A DNA stretch of 53,214 nucleotides, from the NCBI RefSeq assembly GCF_000213555.1, contig NZ_GL891979.1, forward strand, positions 817,858-871,071, given 5' to 3'. The translations under genes and the position numbers were made by a program. The notes beneath the pieces were generated by a model. The model worked only from the letters and a program-made list of their open reading frames with translations, was not told the origin of the DNA and made no database searches. Positions within the stretch are counted from its first letter, which is position 1. Each line of letters begins with the position of its first letter. This DNA is from Dysgonomonas gadei ATCC BAA-286. GTDB taxonomy: Bacteria; Bacteroidota; Bacteroidia; Bacteroidales; Dysgonomonadaceae. Of the stretch, positions 1-8,980 are shown piece by piece.

Positions 1-468
1 TTTCACCATGAGCAACCTTTCTTCTTTAGCTTTTTCTAAGGCTATAAGCTGAGATTCTGTCAGAATATAACCTTCCTGGGCGACTTTAGCCTCTAATGCT
101 TTTAAACGTAGTTGGAACGTTTGTAAGTTATGCCTGAGCCAAATACTACGAACTCCACCTGCTGATACAGAGAATCCCTTTTTCTTTAACTCATTGCTAA
201 CTCTTACTTGACCTAAAGCAGGGTTATCAATAGCTAAGGCTACTACCTGGTCTTCAATAGCTGTATCAATACGATTTTTAAGAATAGGTTTACGCCGAGA
301 TATTTCCTGTAAAGCTAACTCTCCACCTTGCTCATATAGCTCCTTAAAACGATAGAAACTATCCCGGCTATAGCCCATAATCTTACAGGCTTTTGAAACA
401 TTACCTAATTGTTGGGCTAATCCTAAAACTCCTAATTTGTTCTTAATGATTTTCTGCGATGTAGTCAT
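1..468 (-). CDS. IS481-family transposase, N-terminal part (partial)
   Basis: An open frame of 156 codons starts at an ATG at 468 and runs off the left edge, so the C-terminus is missing. The visible protein (MTTSQKIIKNKLGVLGLAQQ...) is the helix-turn-helix region of IS481/IS3-type transposases: a first helix-turn-helix with 'SKACKIMGYSRDSFYRFKELY', then the arginine-rich 'ISRRKPILKNR' and a second winged-helix region ending in 'LRHNLQTFQLRLKALE'. The DDE catalytic core would lie outside the window. It marks the left flank of the nif cluster as a site of insertion-sequence activity. The family call rests on the N-terminus alone. Confidence 0.8.
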   Translation of the reverse strand, partial: MTTSQKIIKNKLGVLGLAQQLGNVSKACKIMGYSRDSFYRFKELYEQGGELALQEISRRKPILKNRIDTAIEDQVVALAIDNPALGQVRVSNELKKKGFSVSAGGVRSIWLRHNLQTFQLRLKALEAKVAQEGYILTESQLIALEKAKEERLLMVK

Positions 469-530
469 AATTTAATCTTTTTATAATGTTACTGTTTTTA
501 TTAGTAACTGTCAGATTAAATCGTGACTAT
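1..530 (-). mobile_element. IS481-family insertion sequence, one end only
   Basis: The window opens inside an insertion sequence. The transposase N-terminus reads leftward from 468, and the element end must lie just to its right. The stretch TGTCAGATTAAATCGTGAC (509-527) is a candidate part of the terminal repeat, but the other terminus is outside the window, so the exact end cannot be fixed. Positions 531-694, between this and the next gene, are AT-rich and I see nothing recognisable there. Confidence 0.6.
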
Positions 531-694
531 TTCAAATTAAGTCTCTCTTTTTAAGAATCGATTTGATTAGTAAAATATAAGTGAGTTATTCTTTTATTTT
601 TAGGCTAAAAAGGATATCGAACAATAACATGGTCCAAATATTTCGTTTTTTTAATCTCGTACTTTTTAAGTTAGTGTTGAAAAACTATTTTTGA

Positions 695-1141
695 TCATTT
701 GCTGAATAAGTATGATATTTCATCCTTTCTTTTTTCAACCCATTGCTTTAATACCTCAATCCCCTTTACCATTTCTTGCAAATCTTGATGTGATGGAGTA
801 CGATATCCGAAGCCTTCAATGGAACAGATTGCTTCAAACTTACCCACAAAAATTGCTGTTTGTTTTATTGATTCAGGAAGTTCGGAATCAAAGTCTAATG
901 CCTCTTTATACATGGCTAATGGCATGTGATGAGAAGCATTCCAATCATAACGAGCTAGAAGCGCAACAAAATATTTTTCGGTGCTCATTATAGCCAGATT
1001 ATACAAAAAGTCATTATCAAAACGGGGCTTTGGGGTATTGATGCTTTTTGCCAACATTGAATAATAAGAGTTTGCATATTCTAAACTTGTACATAATACA
1101 GCGTACAAATCTTTTTCCGGAATTATTAAATCTGTACTCAT
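695..1141 (-). CDS. Small helical protein, HEPN-like (tentative)
   Basis: A 148-residue protein with an ATG start, 34 bases after the GNAT gene and on the same strand, so probably the last gene of the nifA unit. It appears all-helical. The centre 'MSTEKYFVALLARYDWNASHH' resembles the second helix and loop of HEPN domains, with an R64-x6-H71 arrangement matching the Rx4-6H signature of HEPN nucleases. No transmembrane segment or signal peptide is visible. HEPN proteins are RNases or nucleotidyltransferase partners, often in toxin-antitoxin or defence systems, but there is no MNT-type antitoxin next to it. Its place behind nifA may instead indicate a nitrogen-fixation accessory role. The family assignment is inference from one motif. 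Confidence 0.5.
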   Translation of the reverse strand: MSTDLIIPEKDLYAVLCTSLEYANSYYSMLAKSINTPKPRFDNDFLYNLAIMSTEKYFVALLARYDWNASHHMPLAMYKEALDFDSELPESIKQTAIFVGKFEAICSIEGFGYRTPSHQDLQEMVKGIEVLKQWVEKRKDEISYLFSK

Positions 1142-1175
1142 TTATTTTCTTTAAATTGATTGATGATGATTCTAT

Positions 1176-1655
1176 CTAGAGTAAATTTTTTCGCCAATAA
1201 TACATTGACGGTTCTGTCTCCACAAATCCCATTTTCTTATATAAGCTCTGAGCGACTAAATTATCAGTTCGAACTTCCAACGTAATTCTACTGCATTTCT
1301 TGCCGTATGCTATTTCTATTATCTCTTTCATCAATAGACTCCCTATATCTTTACCTCTGTATGTGGGCAAAACTATCAGGTCATGGATATTAATCATAGG
1401 ACTAACCGTAAATGTGGAAAAATTCTCAAATGCGACTAATAATCCACAAAATACATCTTCCCACATGGCTAATAATACAATTGAGGTTGGGTGTTGATTT
1501 AATCCATCAACTAACTTCAATTGTTTTAATTTACTCAGAGTTTCCCCTCCACCCATATTATCTGCTATATATGCGTTCATTAAGTCACCTAATGCATTCA
1601 GATGATCCGTATTTGTATAGTCACATCTAATTATATTTATGTTAACTGGCTTCAT
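1176..1655 (-). CDS. GNAT-family N-acetyltransferase
   Basis: A 159-residue protein of full GNAT length. The acetyl-CoA pyrophosphate-binding motif A is visible as 'VLPTYRGKDIGSLLMKEI' (R100-G-K-D-I-G105). Motif B is 'ARTDNL'-like 'EVRTDNLVAQSLYKKMGF' (about 127-144), with the typical tyrosine before the final strand. Its start overlaps the end of nifA by 14 bases (1642-1655), so the two are translationally coupled and the enzyme is probably made together with the regulator. The substrate is not evident. Possible roles are acetylation of a nitrogenase or regulatory protein, or of a small molecule. The family is secure, the role unknown. Confidence 0.85.
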   Translation of the reverse strand: MKPVNINIIRCDYTNTDHLNALGDLMNAYIADNMGGGETLSKLKQLKLVDGLNQHPTSIVLLAMWEDVFCGLLVAFENFSTFTVSPMINIHDLIVLPTYRGKDIGSLLMKEIIEIAYGKKCSRITLEVRTDNLVAQSLYKKMGFVETEPSMYYWRKNLL

Positions 1656-3204
1656 TCGTAAGATTTTTATAGTCCTGTATCTGAATGTTATACTTATTAA
1701 TCCTTAGTCCCATTATGCGCTCTGTTACACCTAATTGACCAGAAGCTTTGACAATGCTTCCGTGTGCGGCTATTAATGTATCTATAATTAGTTGCTTTTC
1801 GACTCGCTCCAATATGCTGTTTAACGTTCCTTTATCTACAGTATCAGAGGAGACTCCGGTTTGTAATGTGGGTGGTAAATTATACGAGTGTATAACTCCG
1901 TCAGTAGTTAATATCATAGCCCGCTCTATAACATTTTCCAGTTCCCGGATATTACCCGGCCACGAGTACATCATTAACATATCCAATGCACCTCCGGTTA
2001 TACGTTTTACATTTGTTTTATTGATCTTATTTAATTTTGCAATGAAATGATCGGTCAATATTGGTATGTCAGCTCGTCTTTCTCTCAATGAGGGTACATA
2101 GATCGGAAACACATTTATCCGGTAATAAAAATCTTCCCGAAAAGTATCCTGCTTGATCATTTCTTCCAGATTTCTATTTGTTGCTGTTATTATCCGGACA
2201 TTTATATTTATTGTTTTAGTTCCTCCAACTCTTTCAATTTGCCGTTGCTGTATTACTCTTAATAACTTTACTTGTATTGAAAGCGGAACATCTCCTATTT
2301 CATCTAAAAATATCGTACCTCCGTCAGCCATTTCAAAGCGTCCCATATGTGACGCATTGGCCCCTGTGAAAGAACCTTTTTCGTGTCCGAATAATTCGCT
2401 TTCTATCAGGTTTTCCGGAAGGGCCGAACAATTTACTTTGATAAAAGGCTTCGAAGCTCTTTTACTGGCATTATGTATAGCTTCGGCTATTAGTTCTTTA
2501 CCAACTCCACTCTCTCCTCTAATCATAACTGTACTATTGGTGGGAGCAACTCTATTTATAAGGTTATACAAATCATTCATCAAAGATGAATTACCAATAA
2601 TATTATCGGGCTTTGGAGAGTTTTCTCTTCTGAGTTTTATATTTTCTTTTCGTAATTCTTCTAATTCTTCTATATGTTTACGTCTTATTGAAACATTTTT
2701 TCCTATTAACATACCCACAATATTCAGAAACTTTATTTCTGCTGAAAAATCTACAATACCTTGGTGAGACTTATGAATACTCAATGTTCCGGTTATTTCA
2801 TTCTTCAGAATAATAGGAACACAAAGAAATGCCATCATTTGATTGTTATTTCTTTTTATTCCTGTTTTATTTAAAAATTTAGAGTTTTTAGAAATATCTT
2901 TTATAACAATAGGTGTTTCAGTCTGAACGACCTCTCCGATAATACCTTCTCCTATTTTGTATACACCTCTGCTTTTCTCCTCTTTAGTTAAGCCATGAGC
3001 TGCACTAATCATAATTTTATCATAATTTCGGTCCACAATTGTTATCATGCTGTATTGTGCACCTAAAAAGTCGCATAAATCATTTAGCACCAATTCCATA
3101 TCTTTATATATATCCTGACTATGACCAATCGCGTTGCTTATATTAACCAAAAACGTTAAATCAGTTTCAGCATAGCAGCTACGTTTCATTTTATCGCAAT
3201 ACAT
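1642..3204 (-). CDS. nifA: NifA-type sigma-54-dependent transcriptional activator
   Basis: A 520-residue enhancer-binding protein. It has an N-terminal GAF domain (about 18-170), a linker helix, an AAA+ domain with Walker A GESGVGKE (230-237), the sigma-54 contact loop GSFTGA (277-282; canonical GAFTGA) and Walker B 'GGTIFLDEIGD' (295-305). A C-terminal Fis-type helix-turn-helix follows (about 475-512, 'ASGQLGVTERIMGLRINKYNI'). This order is that of NifA. The cysteine-rich interdomain linker of oxygen-sensing rhizobial NifA is absent. It lies 146 bases after nifV and is probably cotranscribed with or follows the nif operon. Likely targets are the -24/-12-like promoters before nifH, modE and the Nif11-like gene. 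Start ATG at 3204; a second ATG five codons in is also possible. Confidence 0.85.
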   Translation of the reverse strand: MYCDKMKRSCYAETDLTFLVNISNAIGHSQDIYKDMELVLNDLCDFLGAQYSMITIVDRNYDKIMISAAHGLTKEEKSRGVYKIGEGIIGEVVQTETPIVIKDISKNSKFLNKTGIKRNNNQMMAFLCVPIILKNEITGTLSIHKSHQGIVDFSAEIKFLNIVGMLIGKNVSIRRKHIEELEELRKENIKLRRENSPKPDNIIGNSSLMNDLYNLINRVAPTNSTVMIRGESGVGKELIAEAIHNASKRASKPFIKVNCSALPENLIESELFGHEKGSFTGANASHMGRFEMADGGTIFLDEIGDVPLSIQVKLLRVIQQRQIERVGGTKTININVRIITATNRNLEEMIKQDTFREDFYYRINVFPIYVPSLRERRADIPILTDHFIAKLNKINKTNVKRITGGALDMLMMYSWPGNIRELENVIERAMILTTDGVIHSYNLPPTLQTGVSSDTVDKGTLNSILERVEKQLIIDTLIAAHGSIVKASGQLGVTERIMGLRINKYNIQIQDYKNLTNEAS

Positions 3205-3350
3205 ATTTTTTCCATTTTAACATAGCACACACAAAAACAACTTTATGAAACAAAAATAATCATTTTCACATCAATAAGTTGTTAAATTTAATTATATATA
3301 TCTTAATGGCATATATTTATTGGCTTTTAAATCATATTGACAAGCAAGAG
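3205..3350 (-). other. Intergenic region nifV-nifA
   Basis: A gap of 146 bases, the largest inside the nif cluster. It is strongly AT-rich. On the minus strand two TTTG-type runs separated by about 19 bases precede nifA, which could be a weak housekeeping promoter, but the TA of the Bacteroidetes -7 element is missing. I see no -24/-12 site. A separate promoter for nifA is plausible, not shown. Confidence 0.3.
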
Positions 3351-4475
3351 CTATTCCAGGTCCCAATATGCTTCTATAATCTCTGTGCCATATATGCTCC
3401 GTTGATAAGTCTGTGCCATTTGATGAATTATTGCCATTAGTCTATCTATTTTAGCATTATCTATTACAACATGCTGCTTGTTTAAAAAATCTATGACAGC
3501 ACCTTTACCTGAATGTTTTCCAAAAAGATTCCTCGAACTTTCTCTACCAATGAGTTTTCCATCGAATGCCTGAAAAGCATTTATATCAATCAAAGAGCTT
3601 TTAGCGTGAATACCTGATTCATGGCTGAAAACCATATTTCCGGAAATAGCCTTTCCTACAGATATTGGACGCTTTGCTGCTATTGACACATACTGACATA
3701 ACGAGTATAATGTTGAAATTGAATATTTATTTTGTTTTTCTATTAATAACATAGTCATAATAACCTCTTCCAGAGCCGAGTTACCAGCCCTTTCACCCAA
3801 TCCATTGACCGTTACACTCAATGTTGACGCGCCGGACTGCCATGCAGTAATAGCATTCGCTGTTGCCATACCTAAATCATTATGCCCATGGAAGTCTATA
3901 TCCAGATGAGGATATCGGTTCAATATTTTTTTTATCAAATCTATAATTCCCAAAGGAGTGAAAATTCCCACTGTATCGGCAAGCCGTATCCGACTGACAC
4001 TTAATTCTTCGGCTATACCTATAAACTCAAACAATCTTTCTATTCCACATCGGCTTGCATCCTGAGCTCCTACGCTCACATAGTCGAAATAAGATTTTGC
4101 TATTTCAACCATCTCTGGAAGGCTGTCTCTCATCATTGCCCATTCTTTATTCATACTTGCTAACTGAATGTCTGATAATGGGAATGCGATATGGATACCT
4201 TGAGCTCCTGTCTTGGCTGCAATCAATATATCTTGCTTTACGGCACGGCTCCAGACCGAAATACGAGCACTTAAATTCATTGCTGAAATTTTGCGGATTA
4301 TGCGGCATTCATCCTCACCCATAGCAGGTGTACCGGCTTCTATTTCATCAACACCAACCCCATCCAGCATTTGAGCTATATGGATCTTTTCTTGTTCTGA
4401 AAATACAACACCTGGGGCTTGTTCTCCATCTCGAAGTGTAGAATCTATAATATGAATATTTTTCATCGCTTCCAT
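3351..4475 (-). CDS. nifV: Homocitrate synthase
   Basis: A 374-residue HMGL-type TIM-barrel enzyme that condenses acetyl-CoA with 2-oxoglutarate to homocitrate, the organic ligand of FeMo-co. The N-terminal signature DSTLRDGEQAPG (11-22) and the metal-binding 'DFHGHNDLGMA' region are present, with 'GIHAKSSLID' in the communication region. The length fits NifV rather than the longer isopropylmalate synthases. It follows the ferredoxin gene by 27 bases and precedes nifA. An internal ATG three codons downstream (4466) gives the more usual N-terminus MKNIHIIDST and may be the real start. The context makes NifV far more likely than a lysine or leucine pathway paralogue. Confidence 0.92.
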   Translation of the reverse strand: MEAMKNIHIIDSTLRDGEQAPGVVFSEQEKIHIAQMLDGVGVDEIEAGTPAMGEDECRIIRKISAMNLSARISVWSRAVKQDILIAAKTGAQGIHIAFPLSDIQLASMNKEWAMMRDSLPEMVEIAKSYFDYVSVGAQDASRCGIERLFEFIGIAEELSVSRIRLADTVGIFTPLGIIDLIKKILNRYPHLDIDFHGHNDLGMATANAITAWQSGASTLSVTVNGLGERAGNSALEEVIMTMLLIEKQNKYSISTLYSLCQYVSIAAKRPISVGKAISGNMVFSHESGIHAKSSLIDINAFQAFDGKLIGRESSRNLFGKHSGKGAVIDFLNKQHVVIDNAKIDRLMAIIHQMAQTYQRSIYGTEIIEAYWDLE

Positions 4476-4502
4476 AGAGTGTATTTTATCTAATCTTAAA
4501 AA

Positions 4503-4808
4503 TTAATCTGTAATCAAATATTCACTCACTGCTTTGCCTTCCTCTAATGCATCTAATATTTCATCCAATTTATCCTCTGTCACACCTCCATACCAAAAAT
4601 TATTGGGCTGAATCACCACTACCGGCCCCTGACTACAAACACTCAGACAAGCTGTGGTGGTAACAACTGCATTAATAGCCCTATCTGAGCACTCTTCGGA
4701 GATATATTGGACAAAAGATGTTGCACCTTGCTTATTGCAGAATCCTTGTGCATCACCGGCAACTCTATAAGAATTACATACCATTATCATGTAATCAGGC
4801 TTTTTCAT
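4503..4808 (-). CDS. Thioredoxin-like [2Fe-2S] ferredoxin
   Basis: A 101-residue protein with four cysteines, C11, C24, C54 and C58 (CX12C-X29-CX3C). This is the ligand pattern of thioredoxin-fold [2Fe-2S] ferredoxins such as the clostridial 2Fe-2S ferredoxin and Azotobacter Shethna protein I, which are associated with nif genes. It lies between nifB and nifV with gaps of 52 and 27 bases. It may donate electrons to nitrogenase or to cofactor assembly, since no flavodoxin or bacterial-type ferredoxin gene is in the cluster. The role is inferred from family and position. Confidence 0.85.
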   Translation of the reverse strand: MKKPDYMIMVCNSYRVAGDAQGFCNKQGATSFVQYISEECSDRAINAVVTTTACLSVCSQGPVVVIQPNNFWYGGVTEDKLDEILDALEEGKAVSEYLITD

Positions 4809-4860
4809 ATATTTTTCTATTTTAGTTTTTTGTTATAATTGATGTTTTGTTTAATAAAGG

Positions 4861-6123
4861 TTATCCGCAGCCGCTACCAGTGCCCCGGCATGTTTCTCCA
4901 CATTTTGTATATTCGCTTCTACATAGCGTCTTTATTGGTAGATTTAGGTAAATAGCATCTAAACCTGCATCTATCAAACCATTCATTTGGATTACTTTCA
5001 CTCCGTTTTCCTGCATTACTCTCATTGGTGTTTCACCTATCCCGGCAACGAGTATTGCCTGGCAATCTATCAATGTCTTTTCTGCCAGTTCTTTCCAGCG
5101 GTTCATTCCGGTTCCTTCAGGTGGAGTATTTCGAGTTTCTACGAAATGATATCCGTTTTTAGATTGTTCGAATATGTATACCTTACGGGCTTCCCCCAAA
5201 TGCATATTTACTAATAATCCTTCATTACTGGCAACGGCTACTCGCTCACGACCCTTTCCCTTATTGACGACCAAGGACGAAAACTGACCTATCATATTCA
5301 TTGCCTCAGCATTATCGTGTCCCAACAATCCGGCTGCATCTGCTCTGCAACGGGCACAATGTGCCATTGGCTTAATATATTTAGAAATTCGAGCTTTTAT
5401 ATCCTTCATCATCTCTTTCGAGGGTTCCTTTAAAATTTCGAATTCAGTATTTTCTGTTGGATACATTGGTATGCAATTCATGGTATCGGCACCTAATTCA
5501 GCAACCTTTTTAGCCAAGTCCTCTATTTCGTGATCATTAATACCCGGGCATATAACAGTATTTATCTTTACTGTTATATTTTTTTCTTTCAACTTTTGTA
5601 TACAATAAAGTTGTTGTTCCAACAATACTTTAGCTCCTTCTTCACCTCTGTATACCCTTCTTTTGTAGCGTACCCAACGATATATTTTAGCCAGTGTTTC
5701 AGGGTTCAGCGAGTTTACGGTTATCGTTACATGAGACACTCCTATTTCGGCTATTTCATCTATGTATGGAGCCAAGTCTAATCCATTGGATGATAGACAA
5801 AATATAAGATCCGGAAACTCTTTTTGAGCCAACCTCATTGTTTGCAAAGTTTCTTCGGCATTAGCGAATGGATCACCAGGCCCTGCAATACCTACGACAC
5901 TTATGTTCGGTATTTTTTCGGACAATGCTTTCATATAATGAACCGACTGTAATGGAGACAGGATGGTACTTGTCACTCCTGGACGGCTCTCGTTACAACA
6001 ATCGTACTTTCGATTGCAATAATTACACTGTATATTACACTTAGGAGCTACCGGCAAGTGTACTCTTGCATATTTATGTTTTGCTTCAGCATTAAAACAT
6101 GGATGTTGGGATAAATCTTTCAT
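4861..6123 (-). CDS. nifB: FeMo-co biosynthesis protein NifB (radical SAM + NifX-like domain)
   Basis: A 420-residue protein that builds NifB-co, the carbide-containing Fe-S precursor of FeMo-co. The radical SAM cluster motif is C29-x3-C33-x2-C36 ('CNIQCNYC'), followed by further conserved Cys residues and a barrel to about residue 270. The 'AHCARCRADAAG' motif of NifB follows. A C-terminal NifX/NafY-like domain (about 290-400) binds the product, and a short Cys-rich tail ends the protein (CxxxC and a terminal CG). This is the fused form typical of bacteria. A good Shine-Dalgarno (AAGGAG) lies about ten bases before the ATG, which is unusual for Bacteroidetes. It comes 26 bases after nifN. 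Confidence 0.95.
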   Translation of the reverse strand: MKDLSQHPCFNAEAKHKYARVHLPVAPKCNIQCNYCNRKYDCCNESRPGVTSTILSPLQSVHYMKALSEKIPNISVVGIAGPGDPFANAEETLQTMRLAQKEFPDLIFCLSSNGLDLAPYIDEIAEIGVSHVTITVNSLNPETLAKIYRWVRYKRRVYRGEEGAKVLLEQQLYCIQKLKEKNITVKINTVICPGINDHEIEDLAKKVAELGADTMNCIPMYPTENTEFEILKEPSKEMMKDIKARISKYIKPMAHCARCRADAAGLLGHDNAEAMNMIGQFSSLVVNKGKGRERVAVASNEGLLVNMHLGEARKVYIFEQSKNGYHFVETRNTPPEGTGMNRWKELAEKTLIDCQAILVAGIGETPMRVMQENGVKVIQMNGLIDAGLDAIYLNLPIKTLCRSEYTKCGETCRGTGSGCG

Positions 6124-6149
6124 AATATTTTCTCCTTTTTAGTTATTTA

Positions 6150-7580
6150 TTACATATACTTATACCCAACGGGCGATTTTCGTTGTTTATCTTCCAATAA
6201 TGTATTCACAATTTGCTCGAACAAAGCTGTTGTACCTTCGTATCCTAAAGTTTTAGTATGTTGAGCACCAATGCGGTCATGGATTGGAAAACCTACTCTA
6301 ACAATAGGGATATCCATTTTGCGGGCAATATAGTATCCTTTACTGTTTCCTAACATTAAATCAGGATGTAGATCTTTCATTACCTCTTCCATTCTTTCGA
6401 AGCTTATACCCTGAGCTACAATAATATCTTCATTGTACAGGTCCCCTAGTGTTTGTTTGAGTGTTTCACGCAGTTTTCCACTTTCTCCACCTGTAGCACA
6501 CAATACCGGTTTTATCCCGATTTCTGAGGCAAAGGCGGCAAGAGCTACAACCAGATCTTCTTCGCCATAAATGACCGCTTTTTTGCCTGAAACATATTTA
6601 TGTCCATCGATATATAAATCGACCAAACGTCCTCGTTGTTTTTGATACTTCTCAGGAATAGGGTTGCCGGATATAGTGGCTAAGAGATTGAAAAACTTAT
6701 CAGACTCAATTATTCCTATTGGTAAACCCGTTTTACGGCAAACGACATCGAATTCTGTCTGTAAATAATCTCCTGCCGATTGAGCTATTGCATTATTTTT
6801 TATTTTACCATTCTTGCCTCCGGAATTCAGGATGTAGCCCAATTCAATAGAAACCGAGGCAAGGGCACTGTTTCTCAAAGCAGCTATCGGGGTTCCTCCT
6901 TGTGCTATACGGTGATATATATCCCATGAAGTACTATCCAGTGTGTCGGAATAATCAGGAAATAGCATCGTATCAAGGTGGAAATCCTGCACTATTTCTT
7001 TCAGATGCCGTATATCTTCCGGTGAAATGAAATTGCTGAACAAATTGATGTGAGATCCTACGGTTCCCCGTCCATCAGCCAGAGCTTTTACAGTTGCATA
7101 TACAGCTTCGTGAAATCCTTCATAATGTGTTCCCTGATAACTGGGGGTAGAGGCAAAAATCATTTCCGGAAGATTTTCTGTATTGTGATGAATACTTTTA
7201 TATTCATTTATCAAACGCTGAACATCTTCTCCTATCGTTTCACTTAAACAAGTACTAGCAATGGCTATTACTTCCGGATGATATTGACTGATGATATTAT
7301 CAATGCCTGTATTAAAGTTCTTATTTCCTCCAAAAATGGTTGTTTCCTCGCTAAAATTGGAAGATGCAATATCCATCGGTTCACGAAAATGGCTTATCAA
7401 ATAGCGTCTTATATAAGTCGCACAACCTTGCGAACCGTGAAGCATAGGCAATACTCCCTCAATTCCTTTAAAAGCAACACATGCCCCCAGTGGGGTACAT
7501 TGTTTGCAGGCATTACAGGAGGAAGAAAAGTTATCGCCGGAAGGCATATCTTTCGTTCTATTTGATTCTGCAAGATTCAT
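6150..7580 (-). CDS. nifN: FeMo-co scaffold subunit NifN
   Basis: About 476 residues. NifN is the beta-like subunit of the NifE2N2 scaffold on which NifB-co matures to FeMo-co. It is homologous to NifK, as seen in 'CTPLGACVAFKGIEGVLPMLHGSQGC' and 'ASTCLSETIGED', and in the family-wide 'FSEETTIFGG'. The frame is open to a TTG at 7604, but the ATG at 7580 (MNLAESNRTK) is the better start and is used here. It lies directly after nifE. It is not NifK because the true nifK is upstream and the cluster pairs it with NifE. It ends 'SPVGYKYM'. Confidence 0.92.
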   Translation of the reverse strand: MNLAESNRTKDMPSGDNFSSSCNACKQCTPLGACVAFKGIEGVLPMLHGSQGCATYIRRYLISHFREPMDIASSNFSEETTIFGGNKNFNTGIDNIISQYHPEVIAIASTCLSETIGEDVQRLINEYKSIHHNTENLPEMIFASTPSYQGTHYEGFHEAVYATVKALADGRGTVGSHINLFSNFISPEDIRHLKEIVQDFHLDTMLFPDYSDTLDSTSWDIYHRIAQGGTPIAALRNSALASVSIELGYILNSGGKNGKIKNNAIAQSAGDYLQTEFDVVCRKTGLPIGIIESDKFFNLLATISGNPIPEKYQKQRGRLVDLYIDGHKYVSGKKAVIYGEEDLVVALAAFASEIGIKPVLCATGGESGKLRETLKQTLGDLYNEDIIVAQGISFERMEEVMKDLHPDLMLGNSKGYYIARKMDIPIVRVGFPIHDRIGAQHTKTLGYEGTTALFEQIVNTLLEDKQRKSPVGYKYM

Positions 7581-7623
7581 ATTCTTATATTTTGAGTTGA
7601 TCAATAATTTGAGCTGTAATTTT

Positions 7624-8961
7624 TTAGAATGATCGTTTTACAAACTGCCATACAGGACTGCTTACTGTTTCATATACCTCTTTGGCAAAGTTGAGCATAC
7701 CTTCATATCCTGCTAAGGCTAATTTTCGTTCATGGTTATGATCGCAAAAGCCTATGCCCAATTTATATGCTATTGGCCGCTCCTTCACACCTCCGATAAA
7801 TAGGTCAGCACCTGTTTGTTTCACAAACTCGGATAACTCTACGGGATTAGAGTCATCAACCAATATACAGCCATCATCGCAGATAGCTTCTAATAACTTG
7901 TAATCCTCTGTATTTCCGGTTTGTGTACCGGCTATTACAGTTTTCACACCTATAAGACGCAATGCCTTAACTAAAGATATAGCTTTGAATGCACCTCCCA
8001 CGTAGATGGCCGCTTTCTTGCCTTGTAAAGCTACACGATAGGGTTCCAGTGCAGGAAGAAGTTTAGATAATTCTTCTTTTACCAAATCTCGAGCTTTATC
8101 CATTGTTTCTTCGCTTTTAAAGAATTTGGCAACCTCATAAAGTGCGTCAGACATATCTTCAATACCGAAATAAGAAACCTTCATAAATGGAATCCCATAT
8201 TCTTCCTTCATCGTCTTCGCTAAATGCATCATTGACCCGGAGCATTGAACCACATTTAAGGATGCCCTGTGAGCATTCTGAATATCTTTCACCCTGCCAT
8301 CACCTGTTATAGAGGCTAGTATCTGAATATCCATTCTTTTATAATACTCTGTTAGCATCCAAAGCTCTCCGGCCAGATTAAAATCTCCAAGTATATTTAT
8401 ACTCATCGTCGATATTTCTTTCGAATTGTCAGTTCCGATAAGGCTAGCCATAGCATCACAGGCTATTTTGTAACCATCCTTTTTTGACCCTTGAAAACCT
8501 TCAGCCATCACAGCTATTACTGGGATATTTTTTTCTTTGGCTACCCGCTTGCACACAGATTGTACGTCGTCACCTATAACCCCGACAATACATGTCGAAT
8601 ATACAAATGCGGCTTTAGGGTGGTGCTTATCGATAAGCTCATGAAGGGCTTGATATAATTGCTTTTCTCCGCCAAAGATTACATGCTTTTCACGTAAATC
8701 TGTAGAAAAACTGCTGCGATGGAGTTCTGGTCCTGAAGACATAGCGCCTCTTATGTCCCATGTGTATGATGCACAACCGATAGGGCCATGTACCAAATGC
8801 AGGGCATCGGCTATTGGATATAACACGACACGAGAACCACAAAAGACGCAGGCTCTTTGGCTGACAGATCCGGCCAAGCTGGGCTTACCGCCAATCAAAC
8901 TCTGTGAATTTCCACCTTTGGTAAAAATCTGTTTTTCTCTATCTTTTAAAAAGCCTGCCAT
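7624..8961 (-). CDS. nifE: FeMo-co scaffold subunit NifE
   Basis: A 445-residue alpha-like subunit of the NifEN scaffold. Cluster-ligand cysteines homologous to those of NifD are at C38 ('QRACVFCGS'), C63 ('HGPIGCASYTW') and C124 ('YSTCIVGVIGDD'). The cofactor-region cysteine is in 'VVQCSGSMMHL'. It is shorter than NifD and lacks the NifD insertion. It starts 19 bases after the nifK stop and is followed by nifN after a short gap, consistent with a single transcript. Its presence with NifN indicates an independent FeMo-co scaffold, as expected for a true Mo-nitrogenase. Confidence 0.95.
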   Translation of the reverse strand: MAGFLKDREKQIFTKGGNSQSLIGGKPSLAGSVSQRACVFCGSRVVLYPIADALHLVHGPIGCASYTWDIRGAMSSGPELHRSSFSTDLREKHVIFGGEKQLYQALHELIDKHHPKAAFVYSTCIVGVIGDDVQSVCKRVAKEKNIPVIAVMAEGFQGSKKDGYKIACDAMASLIGTDNSKEISTMSINILGDFNLAGELWMLTEYYKRMDIQILASITGDGRVKDIQNAHRASLNVVQCSGSMMHLAKTMKEEYGIPFMKVSYFGIEDMSDALYEVAKFFKSEETMDKARDLVKEELSKLLPALEPYRVALQGKKAAIYVGGAFKAISLVKALRLIGVKTVIAGTQTGNTEDYKLLEAICDDGCILVDDSNPVELSEFVKQTGADLFIGGVKERPIAYKLGIGFCDHNHERKLALAGYEGMLNFAKEVYETVSSPVWQFVKRSF

Positions 8962-8980
8962 TTCTTGTTATCTCTATTTG

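Noticed and set aside
7581..7604. TTG start of nifN at 7604
   Set aside because: The ATG eight codons downstream is a better start and the added residues are not family-like.
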